DNA of 64,000 nucleotides from Sipunculus nudus (taxonomy: Eukaryota; Annelida; Sipuncula; Golfingiida; Sipunculidae), in contig CM049320.1 in the NCBI GenBank assembly GCA_026874595.1, positions 17,248,988 to 17,312,987 of the forward strand. The letters are read 5' to 3'. The stretch's first letter is position 1, and each line of letters opens with the position of its first letter. The translations under genes and the position numbers were made by a program. Positions 1 through 18,309 of the stretch are shown piece after piece. The notes under the pieces are model-generated. The model made no database searches and was not told where the DNA came from. It saw only the letters and a program-made list of their open reading frames with translations.

Positions 1-329
1 ACCCTTTGCGAACAGGAGAAGCTGCAAATCATGACGTACAAAAGAACGCCACTCCTTAATACACAAAGTGAACGACTTAACATTTGCAGGCATCATACAG
101 CACAAAACCAATCAACCGTAAATAATCTCGCAAACTCACCCATACAATAACAAACACAAACCAACATCATTCAGTCACCTGATGAGTGCCACGCAGTGCG
201 CACGAACCTAGTGAAATGGGTATGACATTAATGCATTAATGCATTTTATGAACTAATAGCAGCTCTACTTTAATGGATCTAGTACAATTTGTTCCCAGAA
301 TGGCAACCGAACCCTTTAAGTAATATATG

Positions 330-331
330 TA

Positions 332-370
<39 letters not shown>

Positions 371-394
371 ACATATATATATATATATATATAC
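330..394. repeat. (ATCT)n-(TA)n compound microsatellite
   Basis: About ten ATCT units run into a TA tract. It lies just beyond the exon 6 donor of GFUS, in the following intron. Confidence 0.95.
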
Positions 395-419
395 ACGCAT
401 TCATAGACACACACAATCA

Positions 420-6431
<6,012 letters not shown>

Positions 6432-6639
6432 TTTTCTCTGGATCCACAGAGATATCCCATTGGTAAGAAATTATTCAGAGCAAGGGCTCTTCCAGTTTGT
6501 ATCTATGCCATATATATCACAGGTGGGAATATATTACTCCCTAGGCCCGTTTTTGCCAGGAAAAAAAATTAATTTTTTAAAGTTCTTTTCATCACAAAAA
6601 TACAATAATATACATATTACTCATTATTAATATATGTAA

Positions 6640-7736
6640 ACAAGTAATGTTGTATACAAGGTCGTGAAATTTAATGTCGATCTCATTCAGTAAGAATGTC
6701 TGGGGCAACACAACGTTTGCGGGCCTCGCAAAAAGACCTTGCGGGCAATAGATAGCCCGCGGACTGTAATTTGTCGACCGCTTTGTATATGATATTTATG
6801 TATTTATATTACAATCACATACTGGTGTCTACATGAATATATTACAATATATAGTATATATTTATATATATATATATATATTAAAACATATTGAAATTAT
6901 TGATATTCAAACATTTCGAATACCAATAATAAATTTAACATATTTGATATAATTGATAATCGACAGTTAATGACTAAGGTCAAAGTAAACTTTCAAAATC
7001 TCAAGAATCAAAATAATAAAAAATTAAATATAAGCTGTATGGTTGCTGTATTCAATGCGTTCGGATTAGCCTATTCTTTTATATACTGATTTTAACCAAT
7101 ATTAACAGTATTTTTACAAACAATATTAAAGGAATGTTTTTAGAAATATAGCATTAGATATGACTTTGTACATATATTATTCTCAATACCTTGTTATTCA
7201 GTTTTCACTGTACGTTCGCTCTGAGTATGGGTACCAAGAAGGAGGGTGCCAACCATCCGAGTGTGGGCTATATGCACTGGTCAACTGCTACTCTGCAGCG
7301 TGTGTCTGTGGTCTGATTTACGACGTCGTACTTACCTAGGTGCTAGCTCCTCTACGGCGGTCATATACAACAGGAAACTGATAACATTGAAATCGTTATT
7401 ATTTCGCACTTTGTTCCAAGATCTCGTTTATATCAAGTAGAGCTTTCTGAATAGAACCTAGGGACCATTTACCTATGAGTTTTTCCTTTACGTCTAGCAG
7501 GAATTTGGTTAAACTATTAACAGATACGTGTTGGCTCGTACTGGAAGACTGGTCGACGGCCATACAGAACATGTGGCAAAAGTTTACATATTACTTAAAT
7601 CATTTGTTGCAATGAAAGTTATTTCGTTATAAGTTATTGTCACTGTCTTCGCAAAGACCATTTCCCTCTCTAACACACACAACAACAAAACTTTATTTTA
7701 AATATTTAATATTTATATTATATATTTATATCTATT
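6640..7736. other. No gene recognised upstream of GFUS
   Basis: AT-rich sequence upstream of the GFUS start codon. A promoter or 5' UTR exon may be here, but no clear core-promoter motif or exon could be supported. The short open frames (for example 7246-7440) match nothing recognisable. Confidence 0.5.
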
Positions 7737-7786
7737 TCTCTTTCTCTCTCTCTCTCCATATATATATATATATATATATATGTATA

Positions 7787-7843
<57 letters not shown>

Positions 7844-7994
7844 GCTTTTTCTTTTTATTTCATTTTATTTGACTTTGAACATTATCAGGGAATTTCAGCA
7901 GAGTTTGCAACATGGGGTTTTATTAAATTTTACTTTGTTTTTGCCAGTGTTTATATTGCTGCAGTTGTTCACCTGGCATATGCCGCTCAAAGAA

Positions 7995-8060
<66 letters not shown>

Positions 8061-8062
8061 AC
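7737..8062. repeat. (TC)n and (TA)n microsatellite cluster
   Basis: A short TC tract is followed by TA tracts at about 7758-7841 and 7998-8060, interrupted by about 155 bp of unique sequence. The long open frames here simply translate TA repeats (YIYIYI). Confidence 0.95.
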
Positions 8063-8335
8063 TCTGAAGAAAAACAACAAAGTTGTCTGTTTCACGGGAT
8101 GCGACCCGATCATCAGGTGAATGTGCTTAGAATGAAAGCTAACGGCGTGGTTTGAAAAGCCGAGACTTTATGAGATTACAACATTATGCTTTGTGCGATT
8201 CGGGGCGGGGTGGGGGCATGTGAAAGGCTGACACTGTCGGGGTGCACAAAACGATTGGTCGGGGTACACGTGCGATACTGGAACATAATACATAGCTCTA
8301 CTGGCCATATAGCACTTTACATCGGAGGGTAACAC

Positions 8336-8340
<5 letters not shown>
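8063..8340 (-). mobile_element. Possible Penelope-like element end with hammerhead-like core
   Basis: On the minus strand, CTGATGA (8116-8110) is followed by a CGGG/CCCG stem (8108-8095) and GAAA (8093-8090), the order of a hammerhead ribozyme core. Penelope-like elements are known to carry such ribozymes in their terminal repeats. The closing base pair next to the core is T/T, so it is degenerate. No RT or GIY-YIG coding sequence was found beside it. Confidence 0.3.

Positions 8341-8402
<62 letters not shown>
8339..8402. repeat. (TA)n microsatellite
   Basis: About 60 bp of TA. Confidence 0.95.
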
Positions 8403-8406
<4 letters not shown>

Positions 8407-9136
8407 AACAACAGGGTCTATGTACAGCTATGGAACCGGATATTTATATTTTTATTTAAATTCCGTAAAATAGAGATATTTAGATTAATATTTGAGGTAT
8501 TTATTGGGGGAAAAAGTAAGTTGGAAGCACCAAGCGTCAGCCTAATTGTTATATATCTATTAAGTAATCATTCTAATCAGAATGGCTACTGTATAAAAAG
8601 GAAAATGACAATTATAAGGAATATGGGACAAAATGCTGAAAAATTATGTGAATATAAAATAATCAGTTGTATTACAGTTTGTTTTACTGCAGAACAAGCG
8701 AAAGCTGAGACGTACGTGGTGACAGTGTAGACAAGCAAATTGTACGCGTTCCCGCTTGATATATGCGTTTCTATATGAAATTAGACCTTTTGGGATGTAA
8801 ATCAGTGATGCTGTATAGAATAGATTTATCTGTCAATCAGAACTAAAGTTAGAAATAAGAGCATCCGTGATCGACTGGTTTGTTGTTGTGAAAAGAGGAA
8901 AACAAAATCATAAATATAACACATGCATCGTGTTCTCCAGTGAATTGATTTATGTTAAATCAATAACATTGCTGCCTTTACACATTCAAACACAAACCTG
9001 TACACACATGGAACTTATCATTGGTGGAATTTATCGCAGGATCGTACTAAAGTTTTCCTCTTCTATTCTATTCATATCTACTGTAAAATGAATCGTAAAA
9101 TTTACGCTATTATTGTTTTTACATTGCACCATATGC

Positions 9137-9186
<50 letters not shown>

Positions 9187-11215
9187 TAAAGAAATGTCTT
9201 TTTCGCGCTGAGATGAAAAAGTATGTACGAGAGATAAGACTGGCTACAGAATATGAAAGGCAACGATCATTTTACAACCCCTTATATCTCGACCTCAAAG
9301 ATAGCCGTAACAGCTCAAATCGATAGGCAGTTTAATTAAACCGATCGGGCCTACTTTGGACCAGACAGGGGTCATGCCGAAAACTGTACTGAAATGGTCG
9401 TCACTATTATCACTAAGGTATTACTGTTTACAAGTAGTTGTCTTATAATAATTATCTGAATCGATGAATAAAAAAATCTTACACTTCGTAAACAAGAGTG
9501 GTAGTTTTAAAGCAGGTCTAGTTCTATTCGAAGTTACTCTTAAGTTTGACATCACTTGCACTCGGTAGAACCTATTGCTGTCAGCCTGAGGGGTGGGTCC
9601 TAGTTCTCACATAAAAAAATCTTTGGTACTCTCTGATGTTTGTCCATCTTTAGAGATGATGAGCACGATCTTCTGTTGCCCAGGGTCCGGGATTACAGTT
9701 CAGAGATGAATAGCGAGGCCGAAACTGGTTCGAAAGAGTCTTTTACAGACGAGGAAGCTTAGAGATGGTGCTGGGTTAATGGACAAACAGCTCGTTTTTT
9801 CAGGCTTCTCTCTTTTCTTGTGAGGCAGATGTAGGTTGCATCTTAGCCCTTCGTGGGGCACTACTTAACAGTATCTTTGGTACTTCTTTAAATGCAATAT
9901 GAAGAGGGTTAAACTGCCAGGTATTATAGGCAGGGGCGATAAGATAACTGTTGATATAGTGTTGCATTTTACATTCCCAATTATTGTTAATATATTTTTT
10001 CCTACATTTACATTGTGGGTATACCCATCATTATTCAGAGTATAAATTAAAGACAGACGGGACATACGTGGAGTATGTCGGTGCTGTTATTGGTCTGTAT
10101 TTGGAGGAAATTCACTTGAATATGATAATGGCCATCGTGTCCAATGTTAAACGTACAACGCGTGCAAGTACAAGAATATACACGTGTATATGACCAGAAA
10201 CCAGTACAACTTCTTTTCTGTACAGTTCGTTAGGGTTCCCTACTATAACAACAAACTTGTAGCAATGACACAAACTGAATGTTTTAACTAGTAAGAAATG
10301 ATATTCATGTGGTTATGTGACTGGCAATGGCTCTACCAATAGTACCAAAGACGCTACGATTAAAATGGACAGGTGTAGGTCCATGTTTTTTATATGGAAC
10401 CTATATACGTATCGGAGTATTATAATATCGTGGTATACTTTGAAAAAGCCCACTTTATTTCATAATGCACATATATATAATATAGGAATTACTATGAGGA
10501 ATGGAGTGATAAAGCATAAACAGCTTCCGTCCTTTAATTAGCGTTCTGACTATAATAAGCGTTCCGACTGCTGATAGAGCATTCTTCTGTCTATTTTTAG
10601 CTCTCTTCACTCGTTATACTTGGCAAATTGTTTATCTCTGAACAAATCTAAGCACAATTATGAATGAGTATAGATGAAATGATATGGAGGTTTATGGGTC
10701 CTATTTTGCCGATTCTTTAGGCGGAGCAACCAAAGGTAACCCATGTTATTTCCTCAGTCGCGAAAATGTCCTAACCTCTTACATATCAGCTCGAGATTTT
10801 CTTAGAAAAAATCCGTGATAATCTGTTTGACCCAAACGGCTAATCTTGTCTTCAGAATGCTTAGTTGGTGTTGTCATAGTTTGTCGCCGCACTGCAGTAA
10901 CTGACCGTAATTTACAGTACATTTCATATTGCGTTTTACAGTAATATGCATGTAATTATGCTGCAGTTATACATTGCAGTATCCTCAGACATCGTTTCGT
11001 AGAACCGCTGCTTGGTATGGCAAGGTTTTCTGGGCAGCAACACTAGGGTGCGCACAGAACACAAAGGGCATGGTATTGTGCATCAAGAAAAACTTATGTT
11101 CGTGTGATTACATCTTGACAAAAGCTCAAATTGATCTGATTCTTAGCCCTATGCCAGAACGGGTGTTATCACACCAACAAGAGCGGGTGTCGCATGATTA
11201 AAATCCGGTTGCACA
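8403..11215. other. No gene recognised; one (TC)n tract at 9139-9183
   Basis: Apart from a pure TC tract, this is unique-looking AT-rich DNA. The short open frames (for example 10974-11201) lack recognisable domains or splice context. Confidence 0.5.
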
Positions 11216-11219
11216 ATAC

Positions 11220-12080
11220 AATACCACGCCTTTGTGGTATTTGCGCACCCTGTTAATAGTTGGTAACTTTAGAAGAATCTAGCGATAATTGATATAATTT
11301 GTGCCCTGTCTAAATGCTAAAAATCATACTCCTGATTGGAAGCTTAAAGAATATAGATCACCGTGGCCACAGTTATAATTTCGAAGGAGATTCGCGAAAG
11401 ACCCTTTGGATGGCGTTAGAAGATATTAGGCCTACTGCTACAATTTGTTCCCATCTGACGTTCAAGGTCCTCAAATCATGTTTTTGGCCTGTATCTTGCA
11501 GAATAAATGTATGTCACCATGACTTAATTACAGGTTTCCAAAAGTATTTGCCCAGGATCTTTCTGTTGCGTAGAAGATTCATACATTCATATCTGACTGT
11601 ATTTGACATTTATAATAAGAATTAAGTGACCGAATTTCAGGATTCGAAGGCGACTTACCAAAGACCTCAATGGATTTTACAATAGATAGTTCCAAGGAAT
11701 ATGGATACAATTTGTACCCTGTCTGACTGGGTGCCCAAATTCATAATTTTGGCCCATAGCTCACAGAATATAAGTCACCATGACCTAGTTTAGGGTTTCC
11801 AAGAGATTTTTTCAGAACCTACATGGATGTTTCGTTAGAAGGCCTAACATATGTGGGTTGTGCCAATCTGACATATGACTCCTATCACATCTTTTCCTGT
11901 AGGTCGCATAATATGTCACCTTGACCTAATTTCAGGTTTCCTTAGAGATTTGCCTAGGACCTCCCTGGATGTACAGTCAGGAGTTTCTTGGTCTAATGGT
12001 TACGATTTATGTCCTGTTAACGGACGGACGGACAAAGGGAGATCGCTGTATCTCAGATGACTTACAGTTTGCTGAGCTAA
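11220..12080 (-). repeat. Family A element copy, minus orientation, 3' truncated
   Basis: Read on the minus strand it starts at a T-run with AGCTCAGC and then AGTCATCTGAG, the family A 5' hairpin (plus positions near 12045-12076). The TTTGTCCGTCCGTCCGTTAA block and several diverged core repeats follow. The IR3 palindromes here are all imperfect. The expected 3' palindrome-CTAG end is missing. Confidence 0.75.
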
Positions 12081-12763
12081 AAAAATGGCCCGTTATCCGA
12101 ATAAAGCATACCGTTGCATATTACCATGGGAATAACATAACCACATCCATAGAGAGGCTTGCATATATTTATATACTTAAATGCCATTTTTATAGATGTG
12201 TGCGTATATTTATATAATCAAACATAAAATAAATGTAAGTTTACAAACAGAACACTTGCCAATAGTTGATTGGCATACATTTTAGCAGAATCAAAGGGGG
12301 GGGGGGGAGGGGCATGAATACGCCCCTGCTATACCCAGCATTTACATAAACGGCAAGTCCCGAGGAACCGGGCCCTAAAAAATGATGAGTCAAGCGGGAT
12401 TCTCCATCAGTTACATAACTTTAGCCATTGAATATGTCCTAGCGTCGTATTATAATGTTATAATAATGTGCATTTTGCGTTAATAATACATGTCGTTGAT
12501 ATGCGATATTCATTAAATCGAGATGATGTTAACTGGCATCATCCCAAGAAGGACAAGGTCACCAAAGAAATGAAGTATAGAGAACAGTTTCTTTGAAACG
12601 GTAAACGAAACCGGCTTGAAAATGGAATGAGAAGATAAAACAAAATATATTAAAATGCACCTACATTTCTCTTGAGAGGCGTTCCTCACTTATATATATA
12701 TATATCGATGATCACAATAGTCCACCAATCAATAACAATTACTATGTCCTGTTTACTTCTTTT
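12081..12763. other. No gene recognised
   Basis: AT-rich DNA with a poly-G run near 12296-12310 and a short TA tract near 12692. Nothing else is supported. Confidence 0.5.
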
Positions 12764-13348
12764 GTGTTCATAGCACACGAAAGTTCACTTTTTACACTGT
12801 TGACACTTCTCCGGATCAAATGTTCAACGGGCTCATGTGACATTGGAATGTCAGTTCTTGCTCAGTCCGCCCTTACTGCATACGTACACAGGGATTCGCC
12901 GGCGCCGCACGCTGTCAATCAACACAGTTCCTCACTGAAGCATGTGCCTGCAACTCTAGGCAAAGTCCAGAAAGCATTGACTGATAAGCTCACAGCCTCC
13001 TCTGTAGGATTACTGAAGACATTTCTCTCACAGTTGATATCACCTGAATTAATCCAGCACAAAGTACCTGAAAATGCCCTCGCACGACGATATTTAGTAT
13101 CTCTATAATTTCACGTGTATCGCCCTGGTCTGTTACTGGGTGTACTAACAGTAATCACACATCGCCGGATTACCAGTCCTTCGCCAAACGCAATATCCAC
13201 TCTGATGTCCGTCAAAGAGGCCGTCCTCAGACACTGTCGTTATACGCTCAGGAATATGGTCTCTCAGCTGGTTCAGACACAGAGCAAACACGGACCCGCC
13301 TCTGGACCGCAAACAACCACGCTGACCTATGCGTTTGTAACAATGTAA
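12764..13348 (+). pseudogene. Unidentified coding-like segment, two adjacent open frames
   Basis: Frame 12764-13108 (114 codons) is followed after six bases by 13115-13348 (77 codons) in a different frame. Base composition is clearly richer in GC than the neighbours, and the stretch abuts the 38-bp minisatellite. The first frame includes SSLKHVPATLGKVQKALTDK and LISPELIQHKVPENALARR. I recognise no family. It may be a decayed gene or transposon exon, or a chance frame. The minus strand is also open over 13351-13145. Confidence 0.25.
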
Positions 13349-14503
13349 CATGATGACGGCTCTCCTGTTTACAACACATTTTACATCATGATGACGGTTC
13401 TCCTGTTTACACTATATTTTATATCATGATGATGGCTTTCCTGTTTGCACTATATTTTATATCATGATGACGGCTCTCCTGTTTACACGATGTTTTATAT
13501 CATGATGATGGCTCTCCTGTTTACAACACATTTTATATCATGATGACTGCTCTAATGTTTACCCAATTTATTATTTCATGATTACGGCTCTCCTCTTTAC
13601 AACACATTTATATCATGATGACGGCTATCCTGTTGACAAAATATTTTATGTCATGATCACGTCTCTCCTGTTTACTTCACATTTTATATCATGATGAGGG
13701 CTCTCCTGTTTACAACACATTTTACATCATGATGAGGGTTCTCCTGTTTACAGCAAATTTTATATCATGATGAAGGCTCTCCTGTTTACAACACATTTTA
13801 TATCATGATGACGGCTCTTCTGTTTACACTATACTTTATTTCATGATGACGTCTCTCCTGTTTACATCATATTTTATATCATGATGAGGGCTCTCCTGTT
13901 TACAACACATTTTACATCATGATGACGGCTCTCCTGTTTACACTATATTTTATATCATGATGACGGTTCTCCTGTTTACACTATATTTTACATCATGATG
14001 ACGGTTCTCCTGTTTACAACACATTTTATATCATGATGAAGGCTCTCCTGTTTACAAAACATTTTATATCACGATGACGGTTCTCCTGTTTACAACACAT
14101 TTTATATCATGATGACGGCTCTCCTTTTTACAATACATTTTTTATCATGATGTGGGCTCTCCTGTTTACACTTTATTCTACATCAAGAAGACGGCTCTCC
14201 TGTTTACACTATATTTTACATCATGATGACGGTTCTCCTGTTTACAACACATTTTATATCATGATGACGGTTCTCCTGTTTACAAAACGTTTTATATCAC
14301 GATGACGGTTCTCCTGTTTACAACACATTTTATATCATGATGACGGCTCTCCTTTTTACAATACATTTTTTATCATGATGAGGGCTCTCCTGTTTACAAC
14401 ACATTTTATATCATGATGACGGCTCTCCGTTTACACTATATTTTAAATCATTTTGACGGCTCATCTGTTCACACTTTATTTTACATAATGCTAACGGCTC
14501 TTC
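13347..14503. repeat. 38-bp minisatellite, about 30 copies
   Basis: The unit begins CATGATGACGGCTCTCCTGT and continues with 'ttacaacacattttatat'. It repeats at close to 38-bp spacing for about 1.15 kb with point changes and rare indels. Each junction makes the 8-bp palindrome ATCATGAT. There are no spacers, so it is not a CRISPR-like array. Confidence 0.95.
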
Positions 14504-15429
14504 TTAATATCTAAATACAAAATGTGTATCCTCAACAGACGTGTTTTCATTTCAACCGAGGGATTCGTCATAAAGACAGGATATTAGTATAAATATGATT
14601 TTAGCTATAATCCTGCCATTTACCTACTTTCAATGAGAAATGCTTTAATTCTTTTCATATTATCTATCAAACTGTTTTAGTTGAATATGGATATGACTTG
14701 ATTAATTTATTCTACTTATGATACTGAATCCTAGACTGTTTTCTATAATTAACCTGCACTGAAGGTTCTAAACCTTGGCAATATTTCTATTTGCCCATTA
14801 CAATTGACAATAACGTTAAAAGCAGGAAAAATACAAAAAATAAACAAGCCCTAGGAACCATGTCGATCAGCTGAACAGCAGAACCTGTTATAATATGACC
14901 TCGTATATCCAAACCTTCTGAGAGAAGTGGACAAACATGCGACGTGAAGAACTGAAGAATTCTGTTAAAGGGAATTCAGAGATATTTATGAAAATTACAA
15001 TCACTTCAGGACATTCCTAAAAAGATCATTCAATTGAAATGTTGCTTTCTATGGTGTCACAGATATGGATAAGACCTCTTAACAAACACTTTGAAAACCA
15101 GTATAAACGGGTCTGACTATTGCCGTGTGCATTGAGTCGGCAGGGTTCCGACAAAAGGCCAAGAGAAGTACTGGTCAAGTGTAAAAATTACAATGCAAAA
15201 CGCTAGGTTATTAGTGCACGCAAACTAAGCCGCACTGCAGAGGGCAGTTAAAGGATCTTTGTCAACAAGGATTTTAACTAAGCAACGAACTGGAGTCGTC
15301 TAAGAAGCAAGACGACTGAGACGTGAAAAACGGATCGCAGATACGTTGCCTTTGACGGCTTCATCAACATAAGAATACTTGATAAAGCATCAGTCGTGAC
15401 TCGGCTCTCCGAGCTAAATACCCCCTTCG
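14504..15429. other. No gene recognised; may include the decayed 5' part of the following LINE
   Basis: AT-rich sequence. From about 15110 the composition becomes more balanced, as expected for a LINE 5' region, but I cannot identify the start. Confidence 0.4.
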
Positions 15430-17705
15430 CCTAAACAATATAAAGAAGTAAACAAACCTGACCTTTTTTTAGATATGTTCTCTGAAAGTGTGGAGATTGC
15501 TTTACAGGAGGGACCATGTGCGCTTTTCATCACTGGAGATTTTAACGATCGATGTAACCAGTGTCAATCAACACATTGAAATAGTGACTTAGGCAATGAT
15601 TTTGTCGAATTTGTGGCCGCAAATGGTCTGGTGCAACTAGTTAATCCATCGACTAGAATATTTACATAATATTCTTCCTCATTATTGCATTTCATAATAA
15701 CTGATTTTCCAGGAATGTACAACAATTAGAAATAATAAGTCCCCTGTCATTTTGTAATCATAGCACACTGATATCGACCGTTTCTTTAAAATATAAAATG
15801 CCGCCCCTGTTTAGGCGACAGGTATACTATTACGACAAAGCTGATCTTTACGATCTATGAAATTCCCTCCAAACTGTTCCATTGGTCGTACCTTTTGAAA
15901 CATAACTGATTATTATAGTGTCATACTAAAAACTGCAATAAATAACCATATTCCAGATATATGAAAAAAATTAAGACAAAACATTGATGAACAGCTATTT
16001 AAAAAAGACTCATGAGAAAACTCATGGACTTATATGGAAAAATATATTAAAAAAACTAGCACTATTTCGTTTTTCGTAATAAAATTAACGATTTCGATAC
16101 AGATTCCAAGCTTTGGTGGTCAATGGCCAGCAGGCTTTACGGCGAGAAGTATACCACCAATTAAACATAATGGCAATAGAATAACCGATTCATCTGAAAA
16201 AGCAGAAATATTCAATGACTAATTTGCCTTGCAATATAACAAGGTTTAAAGCAGGGACCTTCCAGATATCGAAAGTATTGGATGCCCAAAAATTACATAT
16301 ATTTTATCGCTAAAACTGAAGTTTTCCAAGCAATGTTAAAAGTAAAACTAAATAAAGACTGTGGGAGACTGAGTAACTTTGTGATTAAACATACATCAGA
16401 CATTCTAGGTATTCCATTTGGTAAACTTTTTAATTATTGTATAAATCAGGGATTGTTACTGAGGACTGGAAAAAGGCAAATGTATTACCGGTATACAAAA
16501 TTGTGAGAACGAAATAACGTTGAGAAGTATCGACCAATATCGCTTTAAAATAACATATCAGAGGTTCTAGAACGGATTTTATATAATGGATTATATGATT
16601 ATCTTGTTAAAAATACACCCCTCTCGCCATTTAATACAGGATATTAAAAAATGATTCTGCAGTATACTTATTAATTATTTATTGTGGCACAAAGGTCTTT
16701 GACACAACTTAAATTTATGGGTATACAGGGCGCCTTACTTAACTTGTTATGGACAGCTACCTAAGCGAACGAAAAAATTGCGTGATACTAAATGGGATTC
16801 AGTCTAGCTATTCGGATATTAAGTCAGGAGTGCCCCTATGTTCCATCTTTAGGCCACTTTTGTTTTAAGTATACGTTAATGATATATTTAACGGACTAGA
16901 AAATAACTTGGAGAAAGCCGATGATACATGATTGTACGCAACATTTATTAATCCAGACGTTACTGTCTTAACTTAAACAGGGACTTAGAAAAATAAATCA
17001 GTGGGCACAAATGTGGTAAGTTATGTTTAATCCTAATAAAAAGCAGGCGTGATGTGTTTTCTAATAAAACTGTTTTTCTACAGTCAACCACACACCTCTG
17101 TGTTTTAATAATATTAAATTACCTAAGACTAACAGTGTAAAACATTTAGGAGTCACACTGACATACAACCTGTCTTGGGCGGATCACATAAATCGTATAT
17201 GCATTAAAGCATCTAACCGATTGGGAATTTTTAAATATTATAAATATAATCTGTCCATGAAAACATTAGAAATGTTATATAAGGCAATGGGCAGACCATT
17301 CCAAGAGTACGGATCACGGTTATTTAAAAATTGTTCTACGAAACTTGCAAATAAACTTGACAGCCTGAAAGAAAGAGCAGCACGGATATGTATTGGTGCT
17401 ATGACTTCAACAAGCTCACAAAAATTAACTGAGGAACTGAAATGGCCTAATCTGAAAAACAGACGTGAATTCCAAATAATTCTAACGTTTCAACGAAGTT
17501 CCATAGTTTGGCACCACCTTATTTAAGTAACCTGGTACCCAATATCACCTCTACAACAGTACCCTACAACCTTCGCGGTAAGGGGGACCTTCGCCCACCC
17601 TTCTTTAAAAAAGAACAAAGCAGACTTTCATTTCTACTAACTGCTTGCCTTTTATGGAACAAACTGCCTTTAAATATTCGTATACATGGCGATGAAAAGT
17701 AAACA
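15430..17705 (+). mobile_element. Decayed CR1/L2-like non-LTR retrotransposon (endonuclease-RT)
   Basis: Translated across several frames, this gives the landmarks of one LINE ORF2 in order. Endonuclease: CALFITGDFNDRC (GDFN at 15535-15546), FVAANGLVQLVNPSTRIFT and the HFIITDFPG end. Linker: PIKHNGNRITDSSEKAEIFN. RT: KANVLPVYKNCERNNVEKYR followed by PISL, then GVPLCSIFRPLLF and the catalytic loop ADDT at 16917-16928 where F/YADD is expected. Thumb/C-terminal region: MGRPFQEYGSRLFKNC, KERAARICIGAMT and WNKLPLNIR. It is interrupted by many stops and frameshifts, for example after SEKAEIFND and after ADDT, so it is dead. The 3' end lies between 17705 and about 17825. Confidence 0.85.
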
Positions 17706-17829
17706 TAGTAACACTGACATAGTGTGAACAAACATATTCGTTAAAAAACACATACACATATTCTGCACATACAGAAGTGCCTATTACATAGTTACATCAG
17801 ATCCACAAGAGTGTCAGACGATTGAAATG

Positions 17830-18300
17830 AAATTACTATCAAAATCAAAATCGTTTTGTGTCCCTTACGTGTCTGTACACGTGACTCAAGAGTTTGAAAT
17901 TATCTGTAGTAGTCCAAGAGCAGCTGCCATAAAGAAAAATTCGAACTCTTTCTAACTTAGTTTTCTTAGAGTAATTTTCAGTTATATGTGTGGAAATGCT
18001 AAACAGCCAAATTCCTGCAAACTAGCAAGAAGTGTGCGTCTCTGTTCAATATAAAGTGGGCAGTCTAAGAAATAATGAACAACAATTTCGTCGGCGAGAT
18101 CACATTCACAAGTTGGCTTTTCAGTTTAGTTGCCCTAAAACAGAAAACTGTTTAGGGTGCTGCAGTCAGAGCGTAACCGCGTGTGTAGAATATTATCACG
18201 TCGTATACCACCAAAGAAGATATTTCGGGCTTTCTTGGATAAAAAAATATTGCACAGTGTATTTTTAAATGCAGTTGTAGAAGTAATTGCTCTCAAATCC
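17830..18300 (-). mobile_element. 3' fragment of a second LINE (ORF2 C-terminus)
   Basis: The minus strand reads almost in one frame from 18297: LRAITSTTAFKNTLCNIFLS, NIFFGGIRRDNILHTRLRSD, then CECDLADEIVVHYFLDC. The last is the CxC...H...C zinc-binding-like motif typical of LINE ORF2 C-termini. Two in-frame stops lie near 18130 and another near 17983, followed by a frameshift into NYSKKTKLER and LYGSCSWTTTDNFKLLS. The 3' end has a short TTTTGA-type tail at about 17835. It faces the plus-strand LINE tail to tail. Confidence 0.75.
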
Positions 18301-18309
18301 CAAATTTAA

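Noticed and set aside
7637-8120. Open frames of 92-134 codons rich in Tyr-Ile
   Set aside because: They are translations of TA microsatellites on either strand.
13347-14503. CRISPR-like array of regularly spaced repeats
   Set aside because: Units are contiguous with no spacers, and the window is eukaryotic.
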